Assembly (NCBI GenBank): GCA_036351435.1
Contig: JAZBPA010000417.1
Coordinates: forward strand, 1 to 51,480
Origin: JAAUQA01 sp036351435
GTDB lineage: Bacteria > Pseudomonadota > Gammaproteobacteria > Competibacterales > Competibacteraceae
Direction: 5' to 3'
DNA: 51,480 nt
The notes beneath the pieces were generated by a model. It did no database searches, had not been told where the DNA came from, and worked only from the letters and a program-made list of their open reading frames with translations. Position 1 is the first letter of the stretch. Each line of letters begins with the position of its first letter. A program made the position numbers and the translations under genes. Shown piece after piece: positions 1-8,198 of the stretch.

Positions 1-279
1 AGACTGACCCGGCAGATGTACGGAAAACCATTGCTCAGCGACAGCGTGGCGATCTTTCAAACCCGCGTAACTCACTGCGGCTGGCGGAACACCCGCGAAA
101 GTTGCGAGTTGCTTGGCTACCCAGTTCGTATTAACGACGCGTTTGCGCACCCGCAGCAGAACATGCTCACCGCTGCCGGTCGCGGTAAAGCCAAGCTCCT
201 CGAACACCTGAAAGTCTTCGGGAACAGTGCGAATTCGCCCACTGAGCGGTGGCGTTCCTGTAGCGAATGAATAAATCAT
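1..279 (-). CDS. truD: tRNA pseudouridine synthase D, N-terminal part (partial)
   Basis: The minus strand is open from an ATG at 279 to the window edge, giving 93 codons with no stop, so the 3' part lies outside. TruD makes pseudouridine 13 in tRNA-Glu. The translation has the family's N-terminal signature: a substrate-entry stretch reading IRTVPEDFQV, then GEHVLLRVRKRVVNTNWVA, then the catalytic segment SYAGLKDRHAVAEQWFSVH, whose GLKDRHA contains the expected catalytic Asp. It lies downstream of the multicopper oxidase gene but is separated from it by a hairpin at 333-363, so it probably has its own promoter. An overlapping plus-strand frame at 16-270 is not a gene. The identification is sure; only the length is unknown. 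Confidence 0.93.
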   Translation of the reverse strand, partial: MIYSFATGTPPLSGRIRTVPEDFQVFEELGFTATGSGEHVLLRVRKRVVNTNWVAKQLATFAGVPPAAVSYAGLKDRHAVAEQWFSVHLPGQS

Positions 280-332
280 TAAAATGTGGTCAGGTCTTGT
301 AGTAAGATATTAATTCACTTGCCAAAAATCTT

Positions 333-363
333 CGCCAGCAGGGCTTATGTGACCTTGCTGGCG
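333..363 (-). terminator. Probable intrinsic terminator after the multicopper oxidase gene
   Basis: Positions 333-343 pair with 353-363 over 11 bp (one G-T wobble) with a 9-nt loop. Read on the minus strand, the stem is followed by a short T-rich stretch (AAGATTTTTG). It sits 26 bp past the oxidase stop codon and before truD, where a terminator would be expected. Confidence 0.65.
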
Positions 364-388
364 TTGCAAGATACTCCATTTATTCGAT

Positions 389-3100
389 TTAACGCTTGGG
401 CTTAAAGCCAGGAAACTCTTGTCCAGTATTGGGGTTGGGATCAACAAAGCTGGCATTTTGGGTAAATGCTTCACCCAGTGATGCTCGTTCGTAGATCTGG
501 GTGATCTGTTCGGGGTCCATACCCGGTTCACTCACTTGGTTGCGGGGCACATAGTTGCTATTGCCCTTCGCGGCGACTACTTCGACCAATTGCATCATCC
601 CATTATCTTCATGTAACAGGATATGGCAGTGGTTGACGTATTCCCCCACATAATCGGGAAAGCGTGAGCGGAATACCGCCCGGCCTCGATTACGCGGTAA
701 CCAGACCACATCTTGCCAGCGCGGTTCGTCGAGAATATTCACCAAGCTGCCGTCAGCCAGCGTCACCTCTTGCCGACTCAACCAGAACGGATTGGTGTGA
801 ATATGGAACGGGTGGTTGACCGTAGTCGTGCTGATAAAGTCCAATCCCTTAGCCTGTGCTGTAGACCGGTTAACCGGCTGACCGGGCACATGACCGGACC
901 AGTCGGAGTCCAGCGTGTCGTGCCATAGCGATACCGAGTTATTGTAAACCGCCCATTCTTCGGCGCTGCCCAGCCACATCTTCGGATGTTCAGGGTCGTC
1001 AGGATCGAATTTCCGCCCATCAATCGCCATAGTACGGATATTTGGCGGCAACAGGACCATTCGGCTATCGCCCGGGTTGATCGGTCCGTACACCAGATTA
1101 CGCAGCTCCGGGCTGCTGCTGACAAAGGTGCGTGGCACGTTAATCACCGGAAAATCCGCATTGCCCCAGCCGGAGTATGTTATTGAACGGGTCCGGTAGG
1201 TTCCCAGTTCGATGCCGCGGGCATCGGCTTCCGCAGCATCACTGACTTGCAGTTCCTGATTACTGATCGGTAACAGATAATCCGGCACCGGTGGCAGGGC
1301 AAGTGAACTCAAGTCGATGGGGCCACCCTCGACCGGATCGCCGCTGACCACGATCAACGCAATAATGGTATCGCCGGGCCAGTTGGGTAAGGTGTCATTG
1401 CCGGAACCGACCCGCTTGCGGAGCCCTTTTTCATAATTTTCATTATGCAGAATGTCGAACTGCGCCACTAGCGTGTACACCGCGAACGATTCATCAGGCT
1501 CAAGCGGTGGTGCTTGAAACAACAGGTCGGTGCGGTTGGCGGGAGCCAGCAATACCTCGTTGGGACGGTTATAGGCGGCGCGGGCGTTAGCCGCATTGGC
1601 GTAACAGCCGGCAATCTTATCGATGCGCTGCTGGGCCGTATCGTCGGGGTTTAAATCCAGCGGGTTAGGCGGGGCGACGAAGTCCAGATCTTTAATTCGG
1701 TATTCGACACCGCCATTCTCGGTCTGCCTTACCAGCGTAACCCCATCCATCGCCAGTTGATGAATGGGTAATTTGAGGGCTTCAAAGTCCTGAGTGCTGA
1801 GGGGTATGCAGTTGTCAGCATCAATTTGCATGCCGATCTGCTCGTTAGCACATAATGTGAAATCGCCTTTCAGTACCGCCACTCGGATATAGCCCCGCCC
1901 ATCGACACTGCCGTTCAACACTCGCCAGCGTTCCACTGCGCCGGGACGTAACGCCAATACCTTGGGTTGAAAGCTGCCGTTGACGGTTGGAAAGGTCGCC
2001 GCCGGCCGCACGCCACCTGGACCATCCGGGTCTGTTGCAGTGGTACCTGGATTGACCCGCTGAATCAGCATCAACCGTTCGCGATAATCATACGGCCCGG
2101 TCGGCAGCTGGGGATCGGGGTTGTGAGTGTCGGCAAGTTGCTCATTGAGCGCTGCATCGACATCGCCCTCGACCAGTAAAAAGCCGGCCATACCGGAGGC
2201 GACTTGATTATGAGTCGCGCCGTGTGAATGCGGATGATACCAATGCGTGCCCGGCGGGTGTGGCGCATCAGTGGGGCCGATATTACCCAAACGAAATTCA
2301 TAGGTGGCGCTGCCGACCTGCTCATTGACGCGCAGAAATACGCAATCCGGGTCTTCGGAATTTTCCCGTGCGAGAAAATCGGCCTGCGGCATGACCCGCA
2401 GAATGATATTGTCGGACTCGGTGCCGTCCGGGTTCGAACCGGGCCGGGCGTGCAAGCCGTGAGTGTGCAGATTGGTGGTATGCACTGCATGTACACCGTT
2501 GGTGTGTTCGCCTAGGCACCAGTCCGGTCTGGGCATCTGCGGTACATCGTCAGCACTTACGCCGGGCGGCAGCCCCGCCAGATCGGGAAACGGGCCGACT
2601 TCGGTCGAACCGGCATCCAAGCCGAGTAGATTGCGCAATTCCAGAAACAAGGTCTCATCACCGTTCATGCGGATGGTGGGGCCGGGGGTGGTGCCGTTGT
2701 AACTAAATAATAAAGGGCGGATATTTTCGAAGCCGGTACCGGTCACCGCAAATGGGGCGGCGTTCTCTACTAAATTCAAATGTAATTGCTGGTTAGGCCA
2801 CAGGCCGGGCCGCCAGACCCAAGGCTCCGCCCAGGTATCGGTAGGAAATGAAGGATCGTTCGGGTCCTGACCGGCAATCAGCCCATTGGTGGAATTGAAT
2901 GTGGTGTTTGCGTCTGTTGCGATGCAATCAGTGCCTACACTGGATTGGGCGCCTGCGAGGTTGGAAAACCCCGTCAATCCGGCAGTGGCGCCCAACGCGG
3001 TGATGCTGGCTGAGGCTTGCAAAAATTCTCGCCGATTAAACGTGGCGGTGGTCTGTTCGGTAGCTGCTTGCTCTGAATCGGTAGTTTTTTTAGTTGTCAT
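389..3100 (-). CDS. Large Tat-exported multicopper oxidase
   Basis: Probably a laccase-like oxidase that takes electrons from a metal or organic substrate at a type 1 copper and reduces O2 at a trinuclear centre. All four copper-binding blocks are present: LHTHG near residue 210, HWYHPHSHG near 285, HPFHIH near 761 and HCHILLHEDNGMM near 822, the last with the type 1 Cys and the axial Met. The N-terminus carries a twin-arginine signal (NRREFLQAS followed by a hydrophobic stretch ending in AGA), as expected for a folded periplasmic cuproenzyme. At about 903 residues it is much longer than a usual 3-domain laccase (about 500); the extra length lies mainly between the second and third copper blocks. 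The ATG at 3100 is chosen because AGGGG lies 8 nt upstream; an in-frame start at 3136 would add 12 residues. The substrate cannot be read from the sequence. Confidence 0.92.
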   Translation of the reverse strand: MTTKKTTDSEQAATEQTTATFNRREFLQASASITALGATAGLTGFSNLAGAQSSVGTDCIATDANTTFNSTNGLIAGQDPNDPSFPTDTWAEPWVWRPGLWPNQQLHLNLVENAAPFAVTGTGFENIRPLLFSYNGTTPGPTIRMNGDETLFLELRNLLGLDAGSTEVGPFPDLAGLPPGVSADDVPQMPRPDWCLGEHTNGVHAVHTTNLHTHGLHARPGSNPDGTESDNIILRVMPQADFLARENSEDPDCVFLRVNEQVGSATYEFRLGNIGPTDAPHPPGTHWYHPHSHGATHNQVASGMAGFLLVEGDVDAALNEQLADTHNPDPQLPTGPYDYRERLMLIQRVNPGTTATDPDGPGGVRPAATFPTVNGSFQPKVLALRPGAVERWRVLNGSVDGRGYIRVAVLKGDFTLCANEQIGMQIDADNCIPLSTQDFEALKLPIHQLAMDGVTLVRQTENGGVEYRIKDLDFVAPPNPLDLNPDDTAQQRIDKIAGCYANAANARAAYNRPNEVLLAPANRTDLLFQAPPLEPDESFAVYTLVAQFDILHNENYEKGLRKRVGSGNDTLPNWPGDTIIALIVVSGDPVEGGPIDLSSLALPPVPDYLLPISNQELQVSDAAEADARGIELGTYRTRSITYSGWGNADFPVINVPRTFVSSSPELRNLVYGPINPGDSRMVLLPPNIRTMAIDGRKFDPDDPEHPKMWLGSAEEWAVYNNSVSLWHDTLDSDWSGHVPGQPVNRSTAQAKGLDFISTTTVNHPFHIHTNPFWLSRQEVTLADGSLVNILDEPRWQDVVWLPRNRGRAVFRSRFPDYVGEYVNHCHILLHEDNGMMQLVEVVAAKGNSNYVPRNQVSEPGMDPEQITQIYERASLGEAFTQNASFVDPNPNTGQEFPGFKPKR

Positions 3101-3245
3101 GCGCATATCCCCTGCAGTTGGCTGATAAGCAAACAAGACTCACGTTGGCAAGGCTGAGTCTAAAATTTAAGACTAGCCCATCTTTTGTAAAAACGCGGCT
3201 AAGGAGTTATAGCTGAACCACTTTATTTTGATTATGGTGTTCAGC

Positions 3246-3312
3246 TATATCCCTTTGATTTGTCGCGCAACTTATCCCTAAAATTGAATCGATTTAGAGG
3301 GGTTGCGCTATA
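3246..3312. repeat. Dispersed palindromic intergenic repeat, copy A
   Basis: This 67-bp stretch matches positions 49562-49628 at 59 of 67 bases on the same strand with no gaps. A shorter inverted relative lies at 8145-8192. Both ends are conserved: TATATCCCTTTGATTT and TCGCGCAACT on the left, AGGGGTT-CGCTATA on the right. GCGCAAC and GTTGCGC form partial inverted arms. It lies between the oxidase start and the end of the STAS gene. The gap 3101-3334 otherwise shows only the expected promoter region. Confidence 0.8.
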
Positions 3313-3334
3313 CCTGCAGGGAACAGAGTCGATT

Positions 3335-3712
3335 TTAAAGATCACCATCCAGAACTTTTTGCTGTATTGCGTCAAGATAAGCGTCTAGCTCCTCGACGCT
3401 TGCAAAAACATCCTTTACTGGAATGACGCCGATAATCTCAAAGACTTTATTGATTTGCGGTTGTGGATTCAAAACCAGCAGTTTTCCGCCGGCTTTGGCT
3501 TGCAGCTTGCGGGCCTTGAGTAAGCATTGAATTCCGGCGCTGCTAATGTAACCCAACTCTGCCAAATCAATCACTAAAGTCTGCACACGATTGCCGAGCT
3601 CCTCATCCAGTCGCTTATCCAACATGGGTGCTGTGGTCGAATCCAACCGCCCATGTAACGCTAACTGACGCGTATCGGCTCTTGGGGTATGCGCTGAAAT
3701 GGTTAGTGTCAC
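3335..3712 (-). CDS. STAS-domain anti-anti-sigma factor-like protein
   Basis: A single-domain STAS protein of 125 residues, the SpoIIAA/RsbV type that is switched by phosphorylation of one serine and binds a partner kinase/anti-sigma factor. The core motif is clear: a beta strand LVIDLAELGYISSAGIQCLL around residues 45-65, containing the SS-AG turn with the phosphorylatable Ser. The start is a GTG at 3712 with AGGA 8 nt upstream. The gene follows the ATPase gene by 12 bp on the same strand, so the two form an operon and are probably a partner-switching pair. Neither the sigma factor nor the PP2C phosphatase usual in such modules is in the window. Confidence 0.85.
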   Translation of the reverse strand: MTLTISAHTPRADTRQLALHGRLDSTTAPMLDKRLDEELGNRVQTLVIDLAELGYISSAGIQCLLKARKLQAKAGGKLLVLNPQPQINKVFEIIGVIPVKDVFASVEELDAYLDAIQQKVLDGDL

Positions 3713-3724
3713 GATGTCTATCCT

Positions 3725-4159
3725 TTATTCATTGATAGTCTTTGGGGACGTAGTGTCGGGTTCTGTCAGTTTTTTGCCGATGCGTAGGCAGTTGAGGTTG
3801 TTTTGCCGCACATAATGCAGTTCATCAGCCAGCTGTTTAACCAAGTGAATCCCTAGCCCACCGAGAGGACGATGTTCAATATCCGTGTCGAGATCAGGTG
3901 CGGGAACGCTCAGCGGATCGAATGGCTGACCGCAATCGCGAAATTCCAGCCACAGAGTATTGTCTTCCAGACGCCGGCGAATTTCGACAGTGTTGTTATC
4001 AGCACCAGCTAACCCATGCGTGAGTATATTAACCAGAATCTCTTCGACGATCAGATTGAGTTCATAATCGAGGCTTTCCGGCGCCTGTGCGCTTTCCAGT
4101 GATGGTCTCAGCCACTCTTGGGCTTGCGCTAATGCTGTTGCTATCGGTTCGCTAACCAT
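3725..4159 (-). CDS. RsbW/SpoIIAB-type ATP-binding protein (anti-sigma factor/serine kinase family)
   Basis: A small GHKL ATPase of about 144 residues, the type that phosphorylates a STAS partner. Visible motifs are the N box EEILVNILTHG, the G1 box DCGQPFDP and the G2 box GGLGIHLVKQLAD, all intact, so ATP binding is expected. It lies immediately upstream of the STAS gene. The ATG at 4159 is preferred because GGAAG lies 8 nt upstream; a GTG at 4174 would add five residues. The HATPase_c_2-type call is strong, but whether it controls a sigma factor or another target is inference. Confidence 0.82.
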   Translation of the reverse strand: MVSEPIATALAQAQEWLRPSLESAQAPESLDYELNLIVEEILVNILTHGLAGADNNTVEIRRRLEDNTLWLEFRDCGQPFDPLSVPAPDLDTDIEHRPLGGLGIHLVKQLADELHYVRQNNLNCLRIGKKLTEPDTTSPKTINE

Positions 4160-4370
4160 CAGACTGTCTTCCACAAATCACACTGCCCGGTTAAGTGGTA
4201 AAGATTAAGGGTCTTTTACCTTCTTGCTGCGATTAAAACTATTTCTTGCACATTCACGCGCTCTTCACGGCGACTCTACAGGTTCTTCACAACGGTTTGA
4301 GTAGAGTAACACCCACTAAACCGATCTGTTATCAGCTCACATCAACTGAAGTCATCGAAGAGGCCATATC

Positions 4371-4634
4371 ATGAAAACAATCGCTGCTGCCCTGATAGTG
4401 TTATCTACCGGCTTGGGTTTAAATACGATCGCCTTAGCCGAGCCATTCAACGAAGGCGGAGTACACCACGTTTACACTGTGCAGTCGGACCCCAATGCCC
4501 CTCGTCCAATCGTGGATACCACTCCTTCACAACCATTCACTGATCGCGGTACGGACTATATTGTCGAAGCGCTCCCCGGCAAACCCAGCCAGAACCATGA
4601 TTTCTCGTTACCAGAGCAAGGCTGGAATAGCTGA
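4371..4634 (+). CDS. Small secreted protein of unknown function with an internal repeat
   Basis: An 87-residue protein with a clear Sec signal peptide (MKTIAAALIVLSTGLGLNTIALA, cleavage expected after the last ALA), leaving a mature protein of about 64 residues. The mature part holds two copies of one pattern about 40 residues apart: EPFNEGGVHHVYTV and QPFTDRGTDYIVEA, each starting PF and ending in an aromatic-beta stretch. No family is recognised. A GAAGAGG ribosome-binding sequence precedes the ATG. It stands alone, divergent from the STAS operon and followed by a strong hairpin, so it is probably a single-gene transcript. Export to the periplasm or outside is inferred only from the signal peptide. 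Confidence 0.75.
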   Translation: MKTIAAALIVLSTGLGLNTIALAEPFNEGGVHHVYTVQSDPNAPRPIVDTTPSQPFTDRGTDYIVEALPGKPSQNHDFSLPEQGWNS

Positions 4635-4647
4635 TCCGCAAATTGAT

Positions 4648-4691
4648 TGAGTGAGTCACTGTTGCTAGGACAGACAACAGTGGCTCACTCA
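4648..4691 (+). terminator. Strong hairpin after the small secreted protein gene
   Basis: Arms 4648-4664 and 4675-4691 are 17 nt long and pair at all but one position (a G-T wobble on one strand), with a 10-nt loop. There is no poly-T tail, so it may be a rho-assisted terminator or an mRNA-stabilising 3' stem. It also lies beyond the gltX stop at 4799 and could act on both transcripts. Confidence 0.55.
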
Positions 4692-4798
4692 CATGCATAA
4701 CTGGCAAGAGCTTCTTGCTGTTCCTGTACAGCGGTGAATAGACGGCCGTATTCGCGGTGTTAGCCGGGAATCAGTAATCTTAGAACATGGTCCGTCGC

Positions 4799-6208
4799 TC
4801 AGATAAAATTGCCGAACCGCTGTCTTACTGAATCAGCCGGTATCAAAGCCAACATACGGGCCAATTCCGGGCCGTGAGTCAAGCCCGTTAACGCGGCTCG
4901 CAGCGGCATGAACAAAGCTTTGCCTTTGACACCACTCATCTTTTTGATCTCGTCGACCAAATCTTTATATGCCGAGCCGTGTTTTTCGTAGGCGGCCAGC
5001 GCATTTTCAAAAAACCCGTTGGGTGCTGCAACGATCACCGCTTGTGCGTCTTCGCTGACGTGCAAATCATTGCCGAACAGCCGCTGTGCCCACTCCTGGG
5101 CTTCGGCGGGAAAATGAATGTTGGGCCGCACAGTAGTGATGAAATCCTGTCGGGCAGTTTCCGGTACCCGCTCGTGAACAGATTGTCCCATCCACTCCCA
5201 TAACTCAGCAGCTTCAGCCCGGTGAACTGCTTCGGTTTGCCAGTGCAGCAATTGTGCTTCGTCATAACGGGCCGGTGCGCGACTCAACCGTTCTGGATTG
5301 AATTCCGCTGCCAGTTCTTTCGCACTCATCCAACCATCTTGAGTGTATGTATGGCCTAAACGAGCCATATAATTGTTCAACGCCTCAGGTAGATAACCGG
5401 CTGCGCGCAATTGCCGCAGACTGCGACTGCCGTGACGTTTGGATAACGGACTGCCATCATTACCGACTAGTAAGGAAATATGGCCATAGTGCGGGATCGG
5501 CAAATCCAGGGCTTGCAGCAACAGCAGTTGACGCGGGGTATTGGTTAAATGATCTTCACCCCGCAATACATGGGTGACTGCCATGAGCGCATCGTCTACC
5601 GCGTTGGTAAAGAAAAATTGCGCACTACCATCGGCGCGGCGGATGATAAAATCACCGATATCGTCGGTCTGAAACCGCTGCGGACCGCGCACTAAATCCT
5701 CGAATTCGACAATCTGCCCGGTCGGTACCCGAAAACGCAGGGTGGGTTGGATACCGCGTTCCCGTCGTACCTCTCGTTCCGCCTCGTTCAGCCGGGCGCA
5801 GGTACCGGAATAACGCGGCGGACGACCCGCCGTCAGTTGCGCCTTGCGGGATAAAGCCAATTCGGTTGGCGAGCAAAAACAAGGATAGACTAACGCTTTG
5901 GATTCCAGTTCTTGATAATAACGCTCATACACAACATCGCGAGCGGACTGGAAATAAGGCCCCGATTCGCCTTCACGCTCAGGTCCTTCCTGCCAATCTA
6001 GCCCCAACCAACGCAAGTCTTCCAGCAAATCCCGGACATACACGTCCTGACTACGCTCTTGGTCGGTGTCCTCAATGCGCAGCAGGAAGATACCGCTGTG
6101 CTTGAATGCCAGTAAGGCATTAAATAACGCTGTGCGCGCATTACCTAAATGGATGTGTCCGGTCGGACTGGGAGCAAAACGAGTTTTTACCACTGTGCTG
6201 TTGGTCAT
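4799..6208 (-). CDS. gltX: Glutamyl-tRNA synthetase
   Basis: Charges tRNA-Glu with glutamate. The class I signatures are present: the HIGH-type motif in FAPSPTGHIHLGNARTAL near the N-terminus and a KMSKS-type motif in GSPLSKRHGSRSL. The middle part (RFRVPTG, DDIGDFIIRRADGSAQFFFTNAVDD, RGEDHLTNTPRQ) is typical of the family. Length is 469 residues from the ATG at 6208, the start that best fits the family (MTNSTVVKTRFAPSPTG); a GTG at 6223 would add five residues. The PLSKR form occurs in one subgroup of bacterial GluRS enzymes, some of which coexist with a second GluRS of different tRNA choice; whether that applies here cannot be seen. Divergent from the cyclophilin genes. Confidence 0.95.
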   Translation of the reverse strand: MTNSTVVKTRFAPSPTGHIHLGNARTALFNALLAFKHSGIFLLRIEDTDQERSQDVYVRDLLEDLRWLGLDWQEGPEREGESGPYFQSARDVVYERYYQELESKALVYPCFCSPTELALSRKAQLTAGRPPRYSGTCARLNEAEREVRRERGIQPTLRFRVPTGQIVEFEDLVRGPQRFQTDDIGDFIIRRADGSAQFFFTNAVDDALMAVTHVLRGEDHLTNTPRQLLLLQALDLPIPHYGHISLLVGNDGSPLSKRHGSRSLRQLRAAGYLPEALNNYMARLGHTYTQDGWMSAKELAAEFNPERLSRAPARYDEAQLLHWQTEAVHRAEAAELWEWMGQSVHERVPETARQDFITTVRPNIHFPAEAQEWAQRLFGNDLHVSEDAQAVIVAAPNGFFENALAAYEKHGSAYKDLVDEIKKMSGVKGKALFMPLRAALTGLTHGPELARMLALIPADSVRQRFGNFI

Positions 6209-6303
6209 GTTCAAGAGTTTCACGGAAAGCGGCTGAGGAGTTTGGCGAATCGATCAAGCGCTATTATTATGCAAATCCATTCAAATTAAGCGAAAGGTTA
6301 ATT

Positions 6304-6906
6304 ATGCCAAGACTATTTCTTGCCGGATTAGCATTATTGTTGGCGTCGTCCTATGCCTGGGCCAGTGTACAGGTCACCATAGAAACTAATTTAGGTCCCA
6401 TCGTTTTAGAGCTTGACGAGGAAAAGGCCCCCAAGACGGTGGAAAACTTCCTGCAATATGCGCGGGATGGATTTTATGAGGGTACGATATTCCATCGGGT
6501 CATCAATAATTTTATGGTCCAAGGCGGCGGCTTTGACGCCGATTACCGAAAAAAACCCACCCGTGACCCCATCAACAACGAAGCCAACAATGGGCTGAAA
6601 AACGTTCGCGGTAGCATCGCAATGGCCCGCACCGGCAATCCCCATTCAGCCACCGCACAATTTTTCATCAACGTTAACGATAATGCGTTTTTGGATTATC
6701 CCGGACGGGACGGGTGGGGCTACACTGTGTTTGGCAAAGTTACCGAAGGCATGAACACTGTGGATCAAATCCGTCAGATTCCGACGGATTCCGGCGGGCC
6801 TTTTTCCAAAGATGTGCCGCAAACTCCGGTGATCATCGAAAAAGTCACCATCACCAAGTCTTCAACAGTTCCTTCCCCTTCCACCGACAGCAAACAAGGT
6901 GAATAG
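6304..6906 (+). CDS. ppiA: Periplasmic cyclophilin-type peptidyl-prolyl isomerase
   Basis: A 200-residue cyclophilin that speeds cis-trans isomerisation of proline bonds in exported proteins. A signal peptide MPRLFLAGLALLLASSYAWA is followed by the catalytic domain with IFHRVINNFMVQGGGF, SIAMARTGNPHSATAQFFIN and GYTVFGKV. The active-site Arg (FHR), Phe and Gln (QFFIN) are all present. A low-complexity Ser/Thr/Pro tail ends the protein. The next gene is a cytoplasmic paralogue, so the pair probably arose by tandem duplication. Start ATG at 6304 follows GAAAGG. The gltX/ppiA gap carries divergent promoters. Confidence 0.93.
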   Translation: MPRLFLAGLALLLASSYAWASVQVTIETNLGPIVLELDEEKAPKTVENFLQYARDGFYEGTIFHRVINNFMVQGGGFDADYRKKPTRDPINNEANNGLKNVRGSIAMARTGNPHSATAQFFINVNDNAFLDYPGRDGWGYTVFGKVTEGMNTVDQIRQIPTDSGGPFSKDVPQTPVIIEKVTITKSSTVPSPSTDSKQGE

Positions 6907-6907
6907 T

Positions 6908-7399
6908 ATGATCAGGTTTCACACGCAACACGGCACCATTGATATCGAATTAGACCACGCCAAAGCGCCGGAGTCGGCAGCCAATTTCCTGCAGTATGCC
7001 CAAGACGGTTTTTTTAACGGCACCCTGTTCCACCGGGTCATTCCCGGTTTCATGGTCCAAGGTGGTGGCCTGGAACCCGGTATGAAACCGAAAAAGAATC
7101 GTCCGGCGATCAAAAACGAAGCAGCCAATGGCCTGAAAAATACCGTCGGCACCCTGTCTATGGCCCGCACGGGCGATCCACACTCGGCAACGTCGCAGTT
7201 TTTTATCAACGTCAACGATAACGATTTCTTGGACTATCCAGGTCAGGATGGCTGGGGTTATGCCGTGTTCGGCAAAGTCGTTGAGGGTATGGACGTAGTC
7301 AATCACATTGTCGGTGTGCCTACCACCAGCAAACAGGGACATCAAAACGTGCCGGTTGAGGACGTATTGATCGAAAAAACCGAAGTGCTGGGAGAATAA
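6908..7399 (+). CDS. ppiB: Cytoplasmic cyclophilin-type peptidyl-prolyl isomerase
   Basis: A 163-residue cyclophilin without signal peptide, so cytoplasmic. It has LFHRVIPGFMVQGGG, MARTGDPHSATSQFFIN and GYAVFGKVVEGMDVV, with all catalytic residues. It is clearly a paralogue of the preceding gene. The ATG at 6908, 1 bp after the ppiA stop, is preferred because AAGG lies 8 nt upstream; a GTG at 6899 would overlap the upstream stop. The next gene, lpxH, begins 6 bp later; cyclophilin next to lpxH is a usual gammaproteobacterial arrangement, which supports one transcript ppiA-ppiB-lpxH. Confidence 0.95.
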   Translation: MIRFHTQHGTIDIELDHAKAPESAANFLQYAQDGFFNGTLFHRVIPGFMVQGGGLEPGMKPKKNRPAIKNEAANGLKNTVGTLSMARTGDPHSATSQFFINVNDNDFLDYPGQDGWGYAVFGKVVEGMDVVNHIVGVPTTSKQGHQNVPVEDVLIEKTEVLGE

Positions 7400-7405
7400 G
7401 CTTAC

Positions 7406-8134
7406 ATGGCAACCCTGTTCATCTCCGATTTACACTTGGACACCCGTCGTCCGGCTATCGTCTCCCTGTTTCTGGATTTTCTGCAGCGACAGGCGCTTGA
7501 GGTCGAAGCGCTTTATATTCTTGGCGATCTGTTCGAGGTGTGGATCGGGGATGACGATGATGCAGAATTAGGCAACACCGTCGCCCAGGCACTGCAAAAC
7601 CTAACGCAACAGGGTGTGCCAGTTTATCTGATGCATGGCAATCGGGATTTTTTAATCGGGCAACGCTTCGCCGCTACCAGTGGCGTGCAACTTCTACCCG
7701 AAACACTAGTGATTGACTTGTATGGAACGCCGACCCTGTTGATGCATGGCGATACCTTGTGTACAGACGATATTAAATATCAAACTTTCCGTGCCCAAGT
7801 TCGTTCTTCGCGGTGGCAGGCGCAGATGTTGTCGCGGCCTCTGGAGGAGCGCCGCTTATTTGGTCAGCAACTCCGTCAGGAAAGCCAACAGGCGGTAGCC
7901 GACAAGTCGCCCGAAATCACCGATGTCAATCCGCACGCCGTCATTGCAATCATGCGGGCGTTGGAGGTTTACCAGCTCATTCATGGGCATACCCACCGTC
8001 CAGCGGTGCATTCACTGGTAATCGACCAGAAACCGGCCTGTCGGATGGTGTTGGGAGATTGGTACGGACAGGGTAGTGTGTTGGTGTGCGACGCTAAGGG
8101 CTGCACACTGCAGAGCTTACCGATGCGTAGCTGA
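7406..8134 (+). CDS. lpxH: UDP-2,3-diacylglucosamine pyrophosphatase
   Basis: Hydrolyses UDP-2,3-diacylglucosamine to lipid X and UMP, step 4 of lipid A synthesis, at the inner face of the cytoplasmic membrane. The calcineurin-type metal ligands are all visible: FISDLHL at the N-terminus, GDLFEVWIGDDD, MHGNRDF, MHGDTLCTDD and HGHTHRP. Length 242 is normal. It shows that the organism makes lipid A, so it has a Gram-negative outer membrane. Confidence 0.96.
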   Translation: MATLFISDLHLDTRRPAIVSLFLDFLQRQALEVEALYILGDLFEVWIGDDDDAELGNTVAQALQNLTQQGVPVYLMHGNRDFLIGQRFAATSGVQLLPETLVIDLYGTPTLLMHGDTLCTDDIKYQTFRAQVRSSRWQAQMLSRPLEERRLFGQQLRQESQQAVADKSPEITDVNPHAVIAIMRALEVYQLIHGHTHRPAVHSLVIDQKPACRMVLGDWYGQGSVLVCDAKGCTLQSLPMRS

Positions 8135-8144
8135 ATTGCCAGAG

Positions 8145-8192
8145 ATATAGCGCAACTTACCCCTATACGGATAAGTTGCGCGACAACTCAAA
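8145..8192. repeat. Dispersed palindromic intergenic repeat, copy C (inverted, shortened)
   Basis: Between the convergent lpxH and maeB genes. Its reverse complement shares the ends of copies A and B (GTCGCGCAACTTATCC and GTTGCGCTATA) but lacks the middle part. Positions 8150-8159 and 8172-8181 form a perfect 10-bp stem with a 12-nt loop, so it can fold on either strand and may serve as a two-way transcription end. Confidence 0.7.
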
Positions 8193-8198
8193 TAGTAA

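Noticed and set aside
16..270. Plus-strand ORF of 84 codons at the left edge
   Set aside because: It is antisense to truD, whose minus-strand translation has clear family motifs; the plus-strand product resembles nothing.
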